From: an uncultured Caryophanales bacterium
GTDB lineage: Bacteria > Bacillota_I > Bacilli_A > RFN20 > CAG-826
DNA length: 21,548 bases
Direction of reading: 5' to 3'
Assembly: GCA_947303105.1 (NCBI GenBank)
Contig: CAMYXQ010000005.1
Coordinates: 1 to 21,548 of the forward strand
Shown here piece by piece: positions 15,928-21,548 of this stretch (its first letter is position 1; each line of letters opens with the position of its first letter). Below the pieces are notes generated by a model. The model was not told the origin of the DNA. It did not search any database and saw only the letters and a list, made by a program, of their open reading frames with translations. Both the position numbers and the translations under genes were made by a program.

Positions 15928-16653
15928 ATGGAAGCGGTCGCCAAAATACTGCGAGGAAGGAAAACCATCCTCTTTTTCGACCTCGAGGCGACCCAACAAT
16001 CCTCCGAAGTCATCGAGATCGGCGCGGTCGGCGCGACCGTCAATCCCGACGGGACGATCCGGAAACTCGCCAAAGGCTTTTCTTGCTACGTCAAAGCCCG
16101 CCACCCAATCGGCCACATCGTCACAAAATTGACCGGCATCACCCAAGATACCCTGAATAAACAAGGCCTCATCTATCACGAGGCCATCACCCGATTCCAG
16201 AAATACGTCTCCCGTTTCAAGGGCGGCGTTTTGTTTGCCTCTTACGGCAACAACGACATCAAAATCCTTGAGATGAGCGCCTACGCCAACTTCGACGAAG
16301 GGGCCGACTTTGTGCAGCAAATCAAGAAGAACTATATCGATTTGTCGGCCTTCTTCGGCCAATATATCCGCACCGAAATCGGCAATCCTTACTCTTTGAG
16401 TAATTGCCTTAAATTATTCGATGTTCCGTTCGCTGGCACGGCGCATGATGCGCTCGCTGATGCGATGAGTTTGGAACGCCTCTATGACGCGTTCGTCAAC
16501 CAGCAAGGCGTCGTCAAAGAACTCTATAAGCAAACCTTGTCCCACCACCACTCGTTGCCGAAACCCGTCGCCAAAGTCATGGCCGAGCTCGCCGCCGGCA
16601 ACACGGTCACCCCGGAACGTTACGACGAATTCGTCGCGGAGAGTCTGAAATGA
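15928..16653 (+). CDS. DnaQ-like 3'-5' exonuclease (DEDDh family)
   Basis: This 241-residue protein has the DEDDh exonuclease fold: FDLEAT with Asp18 and Glu20 (motif I), GNND with Asp110 (motif II), and HDALAD with His173 and Asp178 (motif III). All five catalytic residues are present, so it should be active on nucleic acid 3' ends. It resembles polymerase III epsilon-type proofreading exonucleases but is stand-alone; RNA trimming (oligoribonuclease- or RNase T-like) is also possible. The ATG at 15928 is chosen over an in-frame TTG at 15904; neither has a ribosome binding site and the ATG falls on the predicted transcript start. Its TGA overlaps the recU ATG in the form ATGA, tying it to recombination repair by context. 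Confidence 0.9.
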   Translation: MEAVAKILRGRKTILFFDLEATQQSSEVIEIGAVGATVNPDGTIRKLAKGFSCYVKARHPIGHIVTKLTGITQDTLNKQGLIYHEAITRFQKYVSRFKGGVLFASYGNNDIKILEMSAYANFDEGADFVQQIKKNYIDLSAFFGQYIRTEIGNPYSLSNCLKLFDVPFAGTAHDALADAMSLERLYDAFVNQQGVVKELYKQTLSHHHSLPKPVAKVMAELAAGNTVTPERYDEFVAESLK

Positions 16654-17246
16654 CGACGATCAAATATCCGGGCGGAACCGTCCCTGCCGCGAAGAAGACG
16701 CGGACCAAAGCCAAATTGACCATCGCCGCCGGAAACCGCGGCATGGATTTCGAAAACGAAATCAACGACACGAACGCCTATTACCTCGAGCGGGACATCG
16801 CCGTGATTTCCAAACGGCCGACCCCGATCAATATCGTCAAAGTCGATTACACCCATGGGCCGAAAATCACCCAGGCCTATTTCGAAGCCCAAAGCACCAC
16901 CGACTACAACGGAATCTACAAAGGCCGTTATCTCGACTTCGAAGCCAAGAGCACCCATAGCAAAACGAGCTTCCCGCTTTCCAATATCGCCCCACAGCAG
17001 GTCCGTCATTTACGCAACGTCATCCGTCACGGGGGCATCGCTTTCTTCTTGATTCAGATCGTCGCCGAGGAAAAGGTCTATTTGCTCGATGCCGAATACA
17101 TCTGCGATTTCTATGAGAACAAGCCCCGGAAATCGATCCCGTTCTCCGTCATCAAAGAAAAAGGGCACTTAGTGCCCTTCGCCTATCGGCCCCGCCACGA
17201 CTATTTGGCGGTCGTCGATGAAGTTTTCTTAAAGAACGAACAGTAA
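16650..17246 (+). CDS. recU: Holliday junction resolvase RecU
   Basis: RecU cuts Holliday junctions and works with RecA in Bacillota. The 198-residue protein has GNRGMDFENEIN (28-39), KRPTPINIVKVDY (55-67), and the catalytic set Asp85 (STTDYNGIYKGRYLDFEAK), Glu98 and Lys100, at the spacing known for B. subtilis RecU. Its start overlaps the exonuclease stop by four bases. In many Bacillota recU precedes ponA; here no penicillin-binding protein gene follows and the partner is an exonuclease gene. The last 46 bases overlap the convergent nth gene, and its codons at 17161-17179 also contain the nth terminator. Confidence 0.97.
   Translation: MTTIKYPGGTVPAAKKTRTKAKLTIAAGNRGMDFENEINDTNAYYLERDIAVISKRPTPINIVKVDYTHGPKITQAYFEAQSTTDYNGIYKGRYLDFEAKSTHSKTSFPLSNIAPQQVRHLRNVIRHGGIAFFLIQIVAEEKVYLLDAEYICDFYENKPRKSIPFSVIKEKGHLVPFAYRPRHDYLAVVDEVFLKNEQ
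17154..17179 (-). terminator. Intrinsic terminator of nth, embedded in recU
   Basis: On the minus strand AAGGGCAC, a TAA loop and GTGCCCTT form an 8-pair stem that continues into TTTCTTT. It begins about 21 bases after the nth stop, the expected place. On the plus strand the same bases are recU codons (GHLVPF) and no U-run follows, so it should act only on nth transcripts. Confidence 0.8.
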
Positions 17247-17848
17247 TCGTGCAAGGGGCATTCATCGCACTTAGGCCCCTGCGCATGACACACCTCACGC
17301 CCGAACCAGATCAGGGAGTGATGCACGAACTTCCATTCCTCTCGGGGGAATGTTTTTTCTAATTTAGCCTCGATTTGTATCGGTTCATCGTCTTTTTTGG
17401 CATAACCCAACCGAACCGAGATGCGTTTCACATGAGTGTCGACCGGAATGGCGGGACGATCGCCGCGTTCAAGGAGGAAGACCCCCGCGGTTTTCGTGCC
17501 GACGCCCGGCAATTTGACCAGGTCTTCAAATGAATGAGGAACGACTCCGTCATAAAACTCGCATAAGGCAATACCCAACGCTGTGAGGTTCTTGGCTTTG
17601 TTGCGATATAGGCCCAATGAACGGATTCGATCTTCGATCGCTTCCAAAGGGGCATCCGCATAATGCTCTGCATCCGGGAACGCTTTGAAGAGGGATGGGG
17701 TGACTTTATTGACTGAAACATCGGTCGTCTGCGCGCTTAAGGAAATGGCGACCAGACATTCAAGGTCGCTTTGAAAATTCAAAGCGCATCCCGCATCGGG
17801 GAAGCGCTCGTGCAGATATGTTAGAAGAGATTGGTTCTTAGTCCTCAT
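17201..17848 (-). CDS. nth: Endonuclease III (DNA glycosylase/AP lyase)
   Basis: Nth removes oxidised pyrimidines and nicks the abasic site in base-excision repair. The 215-residue protein has the helix-hairpin-helix LPGVGTKTAG (113-122) with catalytic Lys119, Asp137 in PVDTHV, and the iron-sulfur cluster Cys187, Cys194, Cys197, Cys203 (spacing 6, 2, 5). Length matches E. coli Nth (211). The ATG at 17848 overlaps the end of dnaD by 11 bases, with GGGAAG just before it; an in-frame extension into dnaD is rejected. dnaD-nth is a conserved Bacillota pair. Its 3' end overlaps recU on the opposite strand by 46 bases. Confidence 0.97.
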   Translation of the reverse strand: MRTKNQSLLTYLHERFPDAGCALNFQSDLECLVAISLSAQTTDVSVNKVTPSLFKAFPDAEHYADAPLEAIEDRIRSLGLYRNKAKNLTALGIALCEFYDGVVPHSFEDLVKLPGVGTKTAGVFLLERGDRPAIPVDTHVKRISVRLGYAKKDDEPIQIEAKLEKTFPREEWKFVHHSLIWFGREVCHAQGPKCDECPLHDYCSFFKKTSSTTAK

Positions 17849-18491
17849 CTTCTTCCCATTTTTCTTGGCTGATGTCGAGAGTCTCGTCAATCGGCTTGTC
17901 CCAGTTGTCGCTGATGGCGGAATGGCCGGTCGCTTCGATATCCGCGGCTGCGCGCATCGAGCGTAAACGGCGGTCAACGTAGCGGACGTTGACTTTGTTT
18001 TGCATAAGGCCATCGCGGACTGCGCTGTGGATTTCTTTATCGGTATAGTTGGCGTTGACCCAATCCGCGACGGTCGCCTTTTCTAAAGGCGTTAAGGTAC
18101 GTTCCCACCGGGCTTCGATGAATTCGTATAAGCCGGCGAGCCGTTCTTCGCGCTCTTCGTCGAGGCGTTTTTCTTTCTCGAGATTGAGGGTTTGGGCGAA
18201 GCTGACGGAGAGGCGTTCCATGAGGGGATCCAAGGCGAAACGGGCCTTCTTCGGATCGAAGCTGATCAGATCGCGGCGATACAAATTGGCGAGAACTGTA
18301 TCGATTTCTTCGACGGAGTAGTTCATTTTGAGGGCAAGGAGATCGGAGGTCGGCATATCGTTTCCTTGTTCTAAGAGATGATCGAACATCAAAAGGACGA
18401 CGAGCTCTTTTTCGTTGATGCCGAGTTTTTTGTAATTGTCCAGTAGGACGGAGCGGAAACTGACTGCCGCGAATGCGCTGTTTTTCTTCAT
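17838..18491 (-). CDS. dnaD: DNA replication protein DnaD
   Basis: DnaD helps load the replicative helicase at the origin and at restart sites in Bacillota. The 217-residue protein has an N-terminal winged-helix part (about 8-90, including KKLGINEKELVVLLMFDHLL) and a C-terminal DnaD domain (about 125-180) with WERTLTPLEKATVADW and NVRYVDRRLRSM. The latter corresponds to the YxxxIxxxW DNA-binding motif, though the final Trp appears as Met. The C-terminus is acidic. The ATG at 18491 follows AAAGGA at 7 bases and is four bases after the cca-like gene's stop; an upstream extension is rejected. Length is close to B. subtilis DnaD (232). Confidence 0.92.
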   Translation of the reverse strand: MKKNSAFAAVSFRSVLLDNYKKLGINEKELVVLLMFDHLLEQGNDMPTSDLLALKMNYSVEEIDTVLANLYRRDLISFDPKKARFALDPLMERLSVSFAQTLNLEKEKRLDEEREERLAGLYEFIEARWERTLTPLEKATVADWVNANYTDKEIHSAVRDGLMQNKVNVRYVDRRLRSMRAAADIEATGHSAISDNWDKPIDETLDISQEKWEEDED

Positions 18492-18495
18492 GGGA

Positions 18496-19107
18496 TCATC
18501 CTTTTCTCCGTTTGCGATCTTCCTCTTCGATTTTCTCCTTCCGCAAAGCGGAGAGCAAGTGTTGACTGTCATCGATGGCCTTTTTCGTCTCTTTTTCTAA
18601 AGAGAAGCCCAGTACGGCGGCGAACCGTTCGGCCCGTTTGATGCGGAGCGGATCTTCTTCGATGCGTTTATAGGGGTCACCGATGAAACGAATCAGATGA
18701 CCGGCTAAGTCCTTTTGCCCGCCATAGAAATCGAGAAGATTGTAATCTTCGTCCAAATACATCGCGTTGATGGTGAAGTCGCGCCGTTTCGAATCAATCT
18801 TCGGATCGGTTACGAACTTAATGAACGAGGGATGGCGATGATCGCGATATTCGCCTTCTTCCCGAAGGGTGGTGACATCGACTTCTTCGCCGTTGAGTTT
18901 CAGACGCACGGACCCGTACTTCGCGAAGGTGTATGATGCGTCCGGCAAAAAGACCTTGATTTGATCAGGCGTCGCGTCCGTGACCATGTCGTGGTCGACA
19001 TAGGCGCGCCCAAGCAAAAGGTCGCGAACCGTCCCACCGACGAGATAAAGTCGTTTCCCGTGGGCGGCGAATAAGGGTTTGAGTTGCTCGAAGGCGAAAT
19101 CTTTCAT
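18496..19107 (-). CDS. CCA-adding enzyme/poly(A) polymerase family, head and neck only
   Basis: This 203-residue protein is the N-terminal half of a class II tRNA nucleotidyltransferase, the family that builds tRNA 3' CCA ends. Present are LVGGTVRDLLLG (22-33), the catalytic Asp38 and Asp40 (DHD), Asp77, RRDFTINAM (108-116) and the nucleotide-choosing EDPLR (151-155) in the neck. The usual body and tail domains that hold the tRNA are missing: the family normally has about 380-450 residues. The stop is clean and dnaD begins four bases later, so there is no room for the rest in any frame. It may be a minimal enzyme, one half of a split enzyme, or a decayed gene. The intact motifs argue against simple decay. 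The ATG at 19107 has no ribosome binding site. Confidence 0.88.
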   Translation of the reverse strand: MKDFAFEQLKPLFAAHGKRLYLVGGTVRDLLLGRAYVDHDMVTDATPDQIKVFLPDASYTFAKYGSVRLKLNGEEVDVTTLREEGEYRDHRHPSFIKFVTDPKIDSKRRDFTINAMYLDEDYNLLDFYGGQKDLAGHLIRFIGDPYKRIEEDPLRIKRAERFAAVLGFSLEKETKKAIDDSQHLLSALRKEKIEEEDRKRRKG

Positions 19108-19109
19108 GC

Positions 19110-19126
19110 CCGTTTATTTTAAACGG
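19110..19126 (-). promoter_or_regulatory. Promoter with palindrome before the cca-like gene
   Basis: The minus strand has TAAAAT (-10, 19116-19121) inside the inverted repeat CCGTTTA-AAA-TAAACGG (arms of 7, centre of 3). The predicted start is about two bases before the ATG at 19107, giving a leaderless mRNA. The -35 region is weak and runs into the HU terminator T-run. The palindrome covering the -10 could be an operator. Confidence 0.45.
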
Positions 19127-19138
19127 ATGTTCGCCAAC

Positions 19139-19162
19139 AAAAAACCCGGAATGAATCCGGGT
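19139..19162 (-). terminator. Intrinsic terminator of the HU gene
   Basis: On the minus strand ACCCGGA pairs with TCCGGGT across a five-base loop and ends in TTTTTT, about 22 bases after the HU stop. Confidence 0.93.
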
Positions 19163-19183
19163 CTTGTTACATTTTGAGAAACC

Positions 19184-19456
19184 TTAGTTCAATTTCTCTT
19201 TGAGGGCCTTGCTAACCTTGAAGGAAACGCTGGCGCTCGCCGGGATAACGATCTTGGCTTGGTTCGACGGATTGGTGCCTTCGCGGGCAGCGCGTTCTTT
19301 CTTGGAGAAGATGCCAAATCCGGAGATCTTAACGATTTCGCCTTTGACCAAGGCGGCTTCAATGACTTCGAGAGTCGCTTCGAGAGCGGCTTCGGCATCG
19401 CGTTTGGAGAGGCCGGCCTTCTCGCTGACAGCAAGTACTAATTCTGCTTTGTTCAT
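19184..19456 (-). CDS. hup: DNA-binding protein HU
   Basis: HU is a small dimeric nucleoid protein that bends DNA. The 90-residue sequence is full length and has the start MNKAELVLAVSEKAGLSK, the GFGIF turn (46-50), the arm EGTNPSNQAKIVIPAS and a helical end. The arm core reads NPSNQAKIVIPA where many HU proteins have NPQTGEEI.IPA. The ATG at 19456 follows AGGAGG at about 10 bases. It has its own promoter and terminator and is therefore a single-gene unit, as suits a highly expressed protein. HU and IHF-like proteins are hard to separate by eye, but in this phylum HU is expected. Confidence 0.97.
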   Translation of the reverse strand: MNKAELVLAVSEKAGLSKRDAEAALEATLEVIEAALVKGEIVKISGFGIFSKKERAAREGTNPSNQAKIVIPASASVSFKVSKALKEKLN

Positions 19457-19494
19457 GTTCCAATAACCTCCTAAAGTTCTGGAAAAGTGCTATC

Positions 19495-19523
19495 AAATTA
19501 TCATTCCCAAAATCACATTTCAA
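19495..19523 (-). promoter_or_regulatory. Promoter of the HU gene
   Basis: On the minus strand TTGAAA (-35, 19518-19523) lies 17 bases from TAATTT (-10, 19495-19500), which is preceded by TG in the extended -10 position. The leader is about 30 bases and carries a strong AGGAGG. Confidence 0.65.
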
Positions 19524-19550
19524 GCAAAAGAAGAAAGTTAGCAATTATCG

Positions 19551-19580
19551 AAAAAATCTCTTGCAAAATGGTCAGAGATT
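19551..19580 (-). terminator. Intrinsic terminator of the cmk-der operon
   Basis: On the minus strand AATCTCT pairs with AGAGATT across a 12-base loop and ends in a T-run. The first arm begins inside the der stop codon region, so termination follows translation end almost immediately. Confidence 0.8.
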
Positions 19581-20880
19581 ACTTACGCAGGCGATAGACA
19601 ATATTCAGCGGAGTTCCGTCAAAATCAAACGAGTCGCGGAGGCGATTCATGAGGTAACGGGTATAGGAGAAATGTTCGAATTTCGGGTTGTTGCAGAACA
19701 TCACGAACGTCGGCGGGCAAACACTGACCTGATTGGCGAACACGATTTTCAGACGGCCGTGGTTGAATAACGGGGTCGGGTTCATCGCTTGGGCGTCGGC
19801 GATGATCTGATTGAGGACCGAAGTCGGGATGCGGCGGTTATAGGCCTCGAACACCTTTTGGATGGTCGGCAATACTTTATCGACCCCGCGACCCGTCTTA
19901 GCGCTGATGAAAATGATCGGGGCAAAGTCCAAGAACTTGAATTCGCCGCGGATTTTCTTTTTGAACTCCTCGGCGTCGTTATCGTTCTTGGCGACGTCCC
20001 ACTTGTTGACGCAGATGACGACGGCCTTTTTGGCGTCCACCGCATAACCGACGACATGCTTGTCTTGCTCGGTGATGCCTTGCTCGCCATCGATGAGGAA
20101 GACGGCAACCTGGGCGCGGTCGATCGCCGCAAGAGCGCGTAACGCCGCGTATTTATCCACCGCTTCGTAGATCTTGCCGCGTTTGACCAAACCGGCCGTA
20201 TCGATGACGACATAGTTCTGACCGTCGCGCTCGAAGGGGGAGTCCACCGAATCGCGGGTTGTCCCGGCGATGTTGCTGACGATGGTTCTTTGGTCGTTCA
20301 AAAGGCGGTTTGTCAAGGAGGATTTCCCCACGTTCGGACGGCCGATTAAGCAGAAAGAAATGGCGTTTTCGTAAAGATTTTCGGTTTTTTCCGGCAAAAT
20401 GCGGATGATTTCATCGAGGATATCGCCGATGCCGATGCCGTGGGCGCCGCTGACGGCGTGCGGCTCGCCAAAGCCAAGTTTATAGAATTCGGAAAGGTCA
20501 CCGATCTCTTGGATGGAGTCGATTTTGTTGACGGCAAGGATGACCGGCTTCTTGCTTTGGAAGAGCAATTTGGCGATGAAACGGTCATCATGGGATAAGC
20601 CCAATTTGCCATCCACCACAAAGAGAATCGCATCCGCTTGGTCGAGGGCGATTTCCACTTGGGCGCGGATTTCTTCCTGGAATGGGGCGTCCTGAATCTG
20701 AATGCCGCCCGTATCGATGACGGTGAATTCCTTGGTCAGCCAAGTGCCCTTCGCGTATAAGCGGTCACGCGTAATACCGCGGGTGGGCTCGACAATCGCC
20801 CGTCGGTCACCGACGATACGATTGAAAATCGTGCTCTTTCCCGCGCTGGGCGCGCCAACGATTGCGAGGGTACCTAGCAT
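19579..20880 (-). CDS. der: Ribosome-assembly GTPase Der (EngA)
   Basis: Der has two GTPase domains and a C-terminal KH-like domain and is needed for 50S subunit assembly. In this 433-residue protein the second domain is standard: GRPNVGKSS, DTAG and NKWD. The first has DTGG and NKID, but its P-loop reads GAPSAGKST (9-17) where Der proteins nearly always have GRPNVGKST; the lysine and serine needed for nucleotide binding remain. The KH-like domain covers the last 80 or so residues. The ATG at 20880 overlaps the cmk stop by seven bases (ATGCTAG), with GGGGGTG upstream. cmk and der neighbour each other widely in Bacillota. A terminator follows directly. Confidence 0.97.
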   Translation of the reverse strand: MLGTLAIVGAPSAGKSTIFNRIVGDRRAIVEPTRGITRDRLYAKGTWLTKEFTVIDTGGIQIQDAPFQEEIRAQVEIALDQADAILFVVDGKLGLSHDDRFIAKLLFQSKKPVILAVNKIDSIQEIGDLSEFYKLGFGEPHAVSGAHGIGIGDILDEIIRILPEKTENLYENAISFCLIGRPNVGKSSLTNRLLNDQRTIVSNIAGTTRDSVDSPFERDGQNYVVIDTAGLVKRGKIYEAVDKYAALRALAAIDRAQVAVFLIDGEQGITEQDKHVVGYAVDAKKAVVICVNKWDVAKNDNDAEEFKKKIRGEFKFLDFAPIIFISAKTGRGVDKVLPTIQKVFEAYNRRIPTSVLNQIIADAQAMNPTPLFNHGRLKIVFANQVSVCPPTFVMFCNNPKFEHFSYTRYLMNRLRDSFDFDGTPLNIVYRLRK

Positions 20881-21548
20881 TCGGCACGCACCCCCGTCTT
20901 ATGGGCGATGATGTCCAAAATGGCCTGGACCGATTCTTCGATCGTCATGTAGGAGGTATCGAGGAAGACAGAGTCTTCGGCTGGTTTAAGCGGATCGAAA
21001 GCCCGTCCCGAATCGATCTGGTCGCGTAAGCGAAGCTCATCGGTGACTTGCTTCAAAGTCGTATTGATTCCTTTGGAAAGGTTCTCTTCGTAACGGCGGA
21101 CCGCCCGGGTTTCCAAAGAGGCGATCTGGAAGATCTTCACGTCGGCGTTCGGAAGAACGTAGGTACCGATGTCGCGGCCATCCATGACCACGCAGCCATC
21201 CTCTGCCATCTTGCGCTGCATCTCGATGAGGGCAAGGCGGATCGGTTTCATCGCGGCGATATAGCTGACTTGGCCAGAAACGAGGGGCTGGCGGATGGCG
21301 ACAGAAACATCCTCGTCATTGCAAATGACGCGGCCATCCGGTTCCAAACGGATCGTCAGATTCGGCAAAACGGTGACGGCCTGAACTTCGTTTTGAGGGT
21401 CAAGACCGGCTTCGATGACGGCATAGGTCACGGCGCGATACATCGCCCCGGTGTCGATATAAGTAAAACCAAGGATTTTGGCCACCGCTTTGGCAACGGT
21501 GCTTTTCCCAGCGGCGGCTGGGCCATCAATCGCGATTGAAATGTTCTT
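20874..21548 (-). CDS. cmk: Cytidylate kinase, 5' end cut by window edge
   Basis: Cmk phosphorylates CMP and dCMP with ATP. The visible 224 codons begin KNISIAIDGPAAAGKST, with the P-loop GPAAAGKST, then DTGAMYRAVTYA, the substrate region DGRDIGTYVLPNADVK and RRYEE. The reading frame is open to the window end, so only the start codon and perhaps one or a few residues are missing; a GTG at 21485 is internal, after the P-loop, and cannot be the start. The stop overlaps der, which shares the operon and its terminator. Confidence 0.97.
   Translation of the reverse strand, partial: KNISIAIDGPAAAGKSTVAKAVAKILGFTYIDTGAMYRAVTYAVIEAGLDPQNEVQAVTVLPNLTIRLEPDGRVICNDEDVSVAIRQPLVSGQVSYIAAMKPIRLALIEMQRKMAEDGCVVMDGRDIGTYVLPNADVKIFQIASLETRAVRRYEENLSKGINTTLKQVTDELRLRDQIDSGRAFDPLKPAEDSVFLDTSYMTIEESVQAILDIIAHKTGVRAEC

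Noticed and set aside
15820..16362. Long minus-strand open frame extending gpsB upstream
   Set aside because: It is antisense to the exonuclease gene, lies upstream of the gpsB promoter, and its sequence has no protein-family character.
17161..17179. The recU palindrome as a terminator for recU itself
   Set aside because: It lies before the recU stop and on the plus strand is not followed by a U-run; the U-run is on the minus strand, downstream of nth.
17250..17285. GTGCAAGGGGC/GCCCCTGCGC inverted repeat after recU as a plus-strand terminator
   Set aside because: It has a mismatch and no T-run, and it encodes the iron-sulfur cysteine region of nth, which explains its composition.
1..21548. 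CRISPR array, insertion sequence, prophage or defence island
   Set aside because: No spaced direct repeats, transposase, integrase or phage-like genes were found; nearly all genes are conserved housekeeping genes.

Overview
The window reads as chromosomal housekeeping DNA from a Bacillota (Firmicutes) bacterium, probably a Bacilli or Erysipelotrichia/Mollicutes-related gut lineage. That placement is inference. It rests on a type B RNase P RNA, RNase Y, GpsB, RecU, DnaD and YmdB, strong AGGAGG-type ribosome binding sites, and gene orders known from Bacillus subtilis (pgsA-cinA-recA-rny-ymdB-miaB-ymcA; gpsB-rnpB; nth and recU near dnaD). GC content looks moderate, about 50-55% by eye, with the ABC transporter pair visibly more AT-rich. 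Coding density is very high: start/stop overlaps are common, and no gene-free stretch exceeds 300 bases apart from the rnpB RNA gene. I saw no tRNA, insertion sequence, prophage or CRISPR array.

Layout from left to right, nearly all on the minus strand. A cold-shock protein gene (10-210) stands alone behind its own promoter. Next are two tandem MacB/FtsX-type ABC transporters, each an ATPase fused to a permease (333-3104 and 3097-5106). Upstream of them a strong hairpin (5107-5150) is both an intrinsic terminator and a cover over the ribosome binding site of the first ABC gene. That gene seems to start at a rare ATT codon. Read from its promoter near 12800, a long operon runs rny - ymdB - miaB - miaA - tcdA - fhs - DUF951 (12668 down to 5151). 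It joins mRNA decay (RNase Y and its neighbour YmdB), three enzymes that modify A37 of tRNA anticodon loops, and one-carbon folate supply.

The next transcription unit is gpsB - rnpB - pgsA - cinA - recA (15819 down to 12895), ending in a clear terminator. Divergent from gpsB, on the plus strand, are a DnaQ-like exonuclease gene and recU (15928-17246). recU converges on and overlaps nth, the last gene of a cca-like - dnaD - nth operon (19107 down to 17201). An HU gene (19456-19184) has its own promoter and terminator. The window ends in cmk - der, with cmk cut by the window edge.

Most notable points: (1) MiaB carries a C-terminal domain that looks like YmcA, the RNase Y partner protein encoded next to miaB in B. 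subtilis, and so appears to be a MiaB-YmcA fusion inside the rny operon; (2) the terminator/ribosome-binding-site hairpin and ATT start before the ABC pair; (3) the nth terminator written inside recU codons; (4) a 203-residue CCA-enzyme head-and-neck protein lacking the usual C-terminal half; (5) several genes whose best promoter predicts a leaderless or nearly leaderless mRNA.
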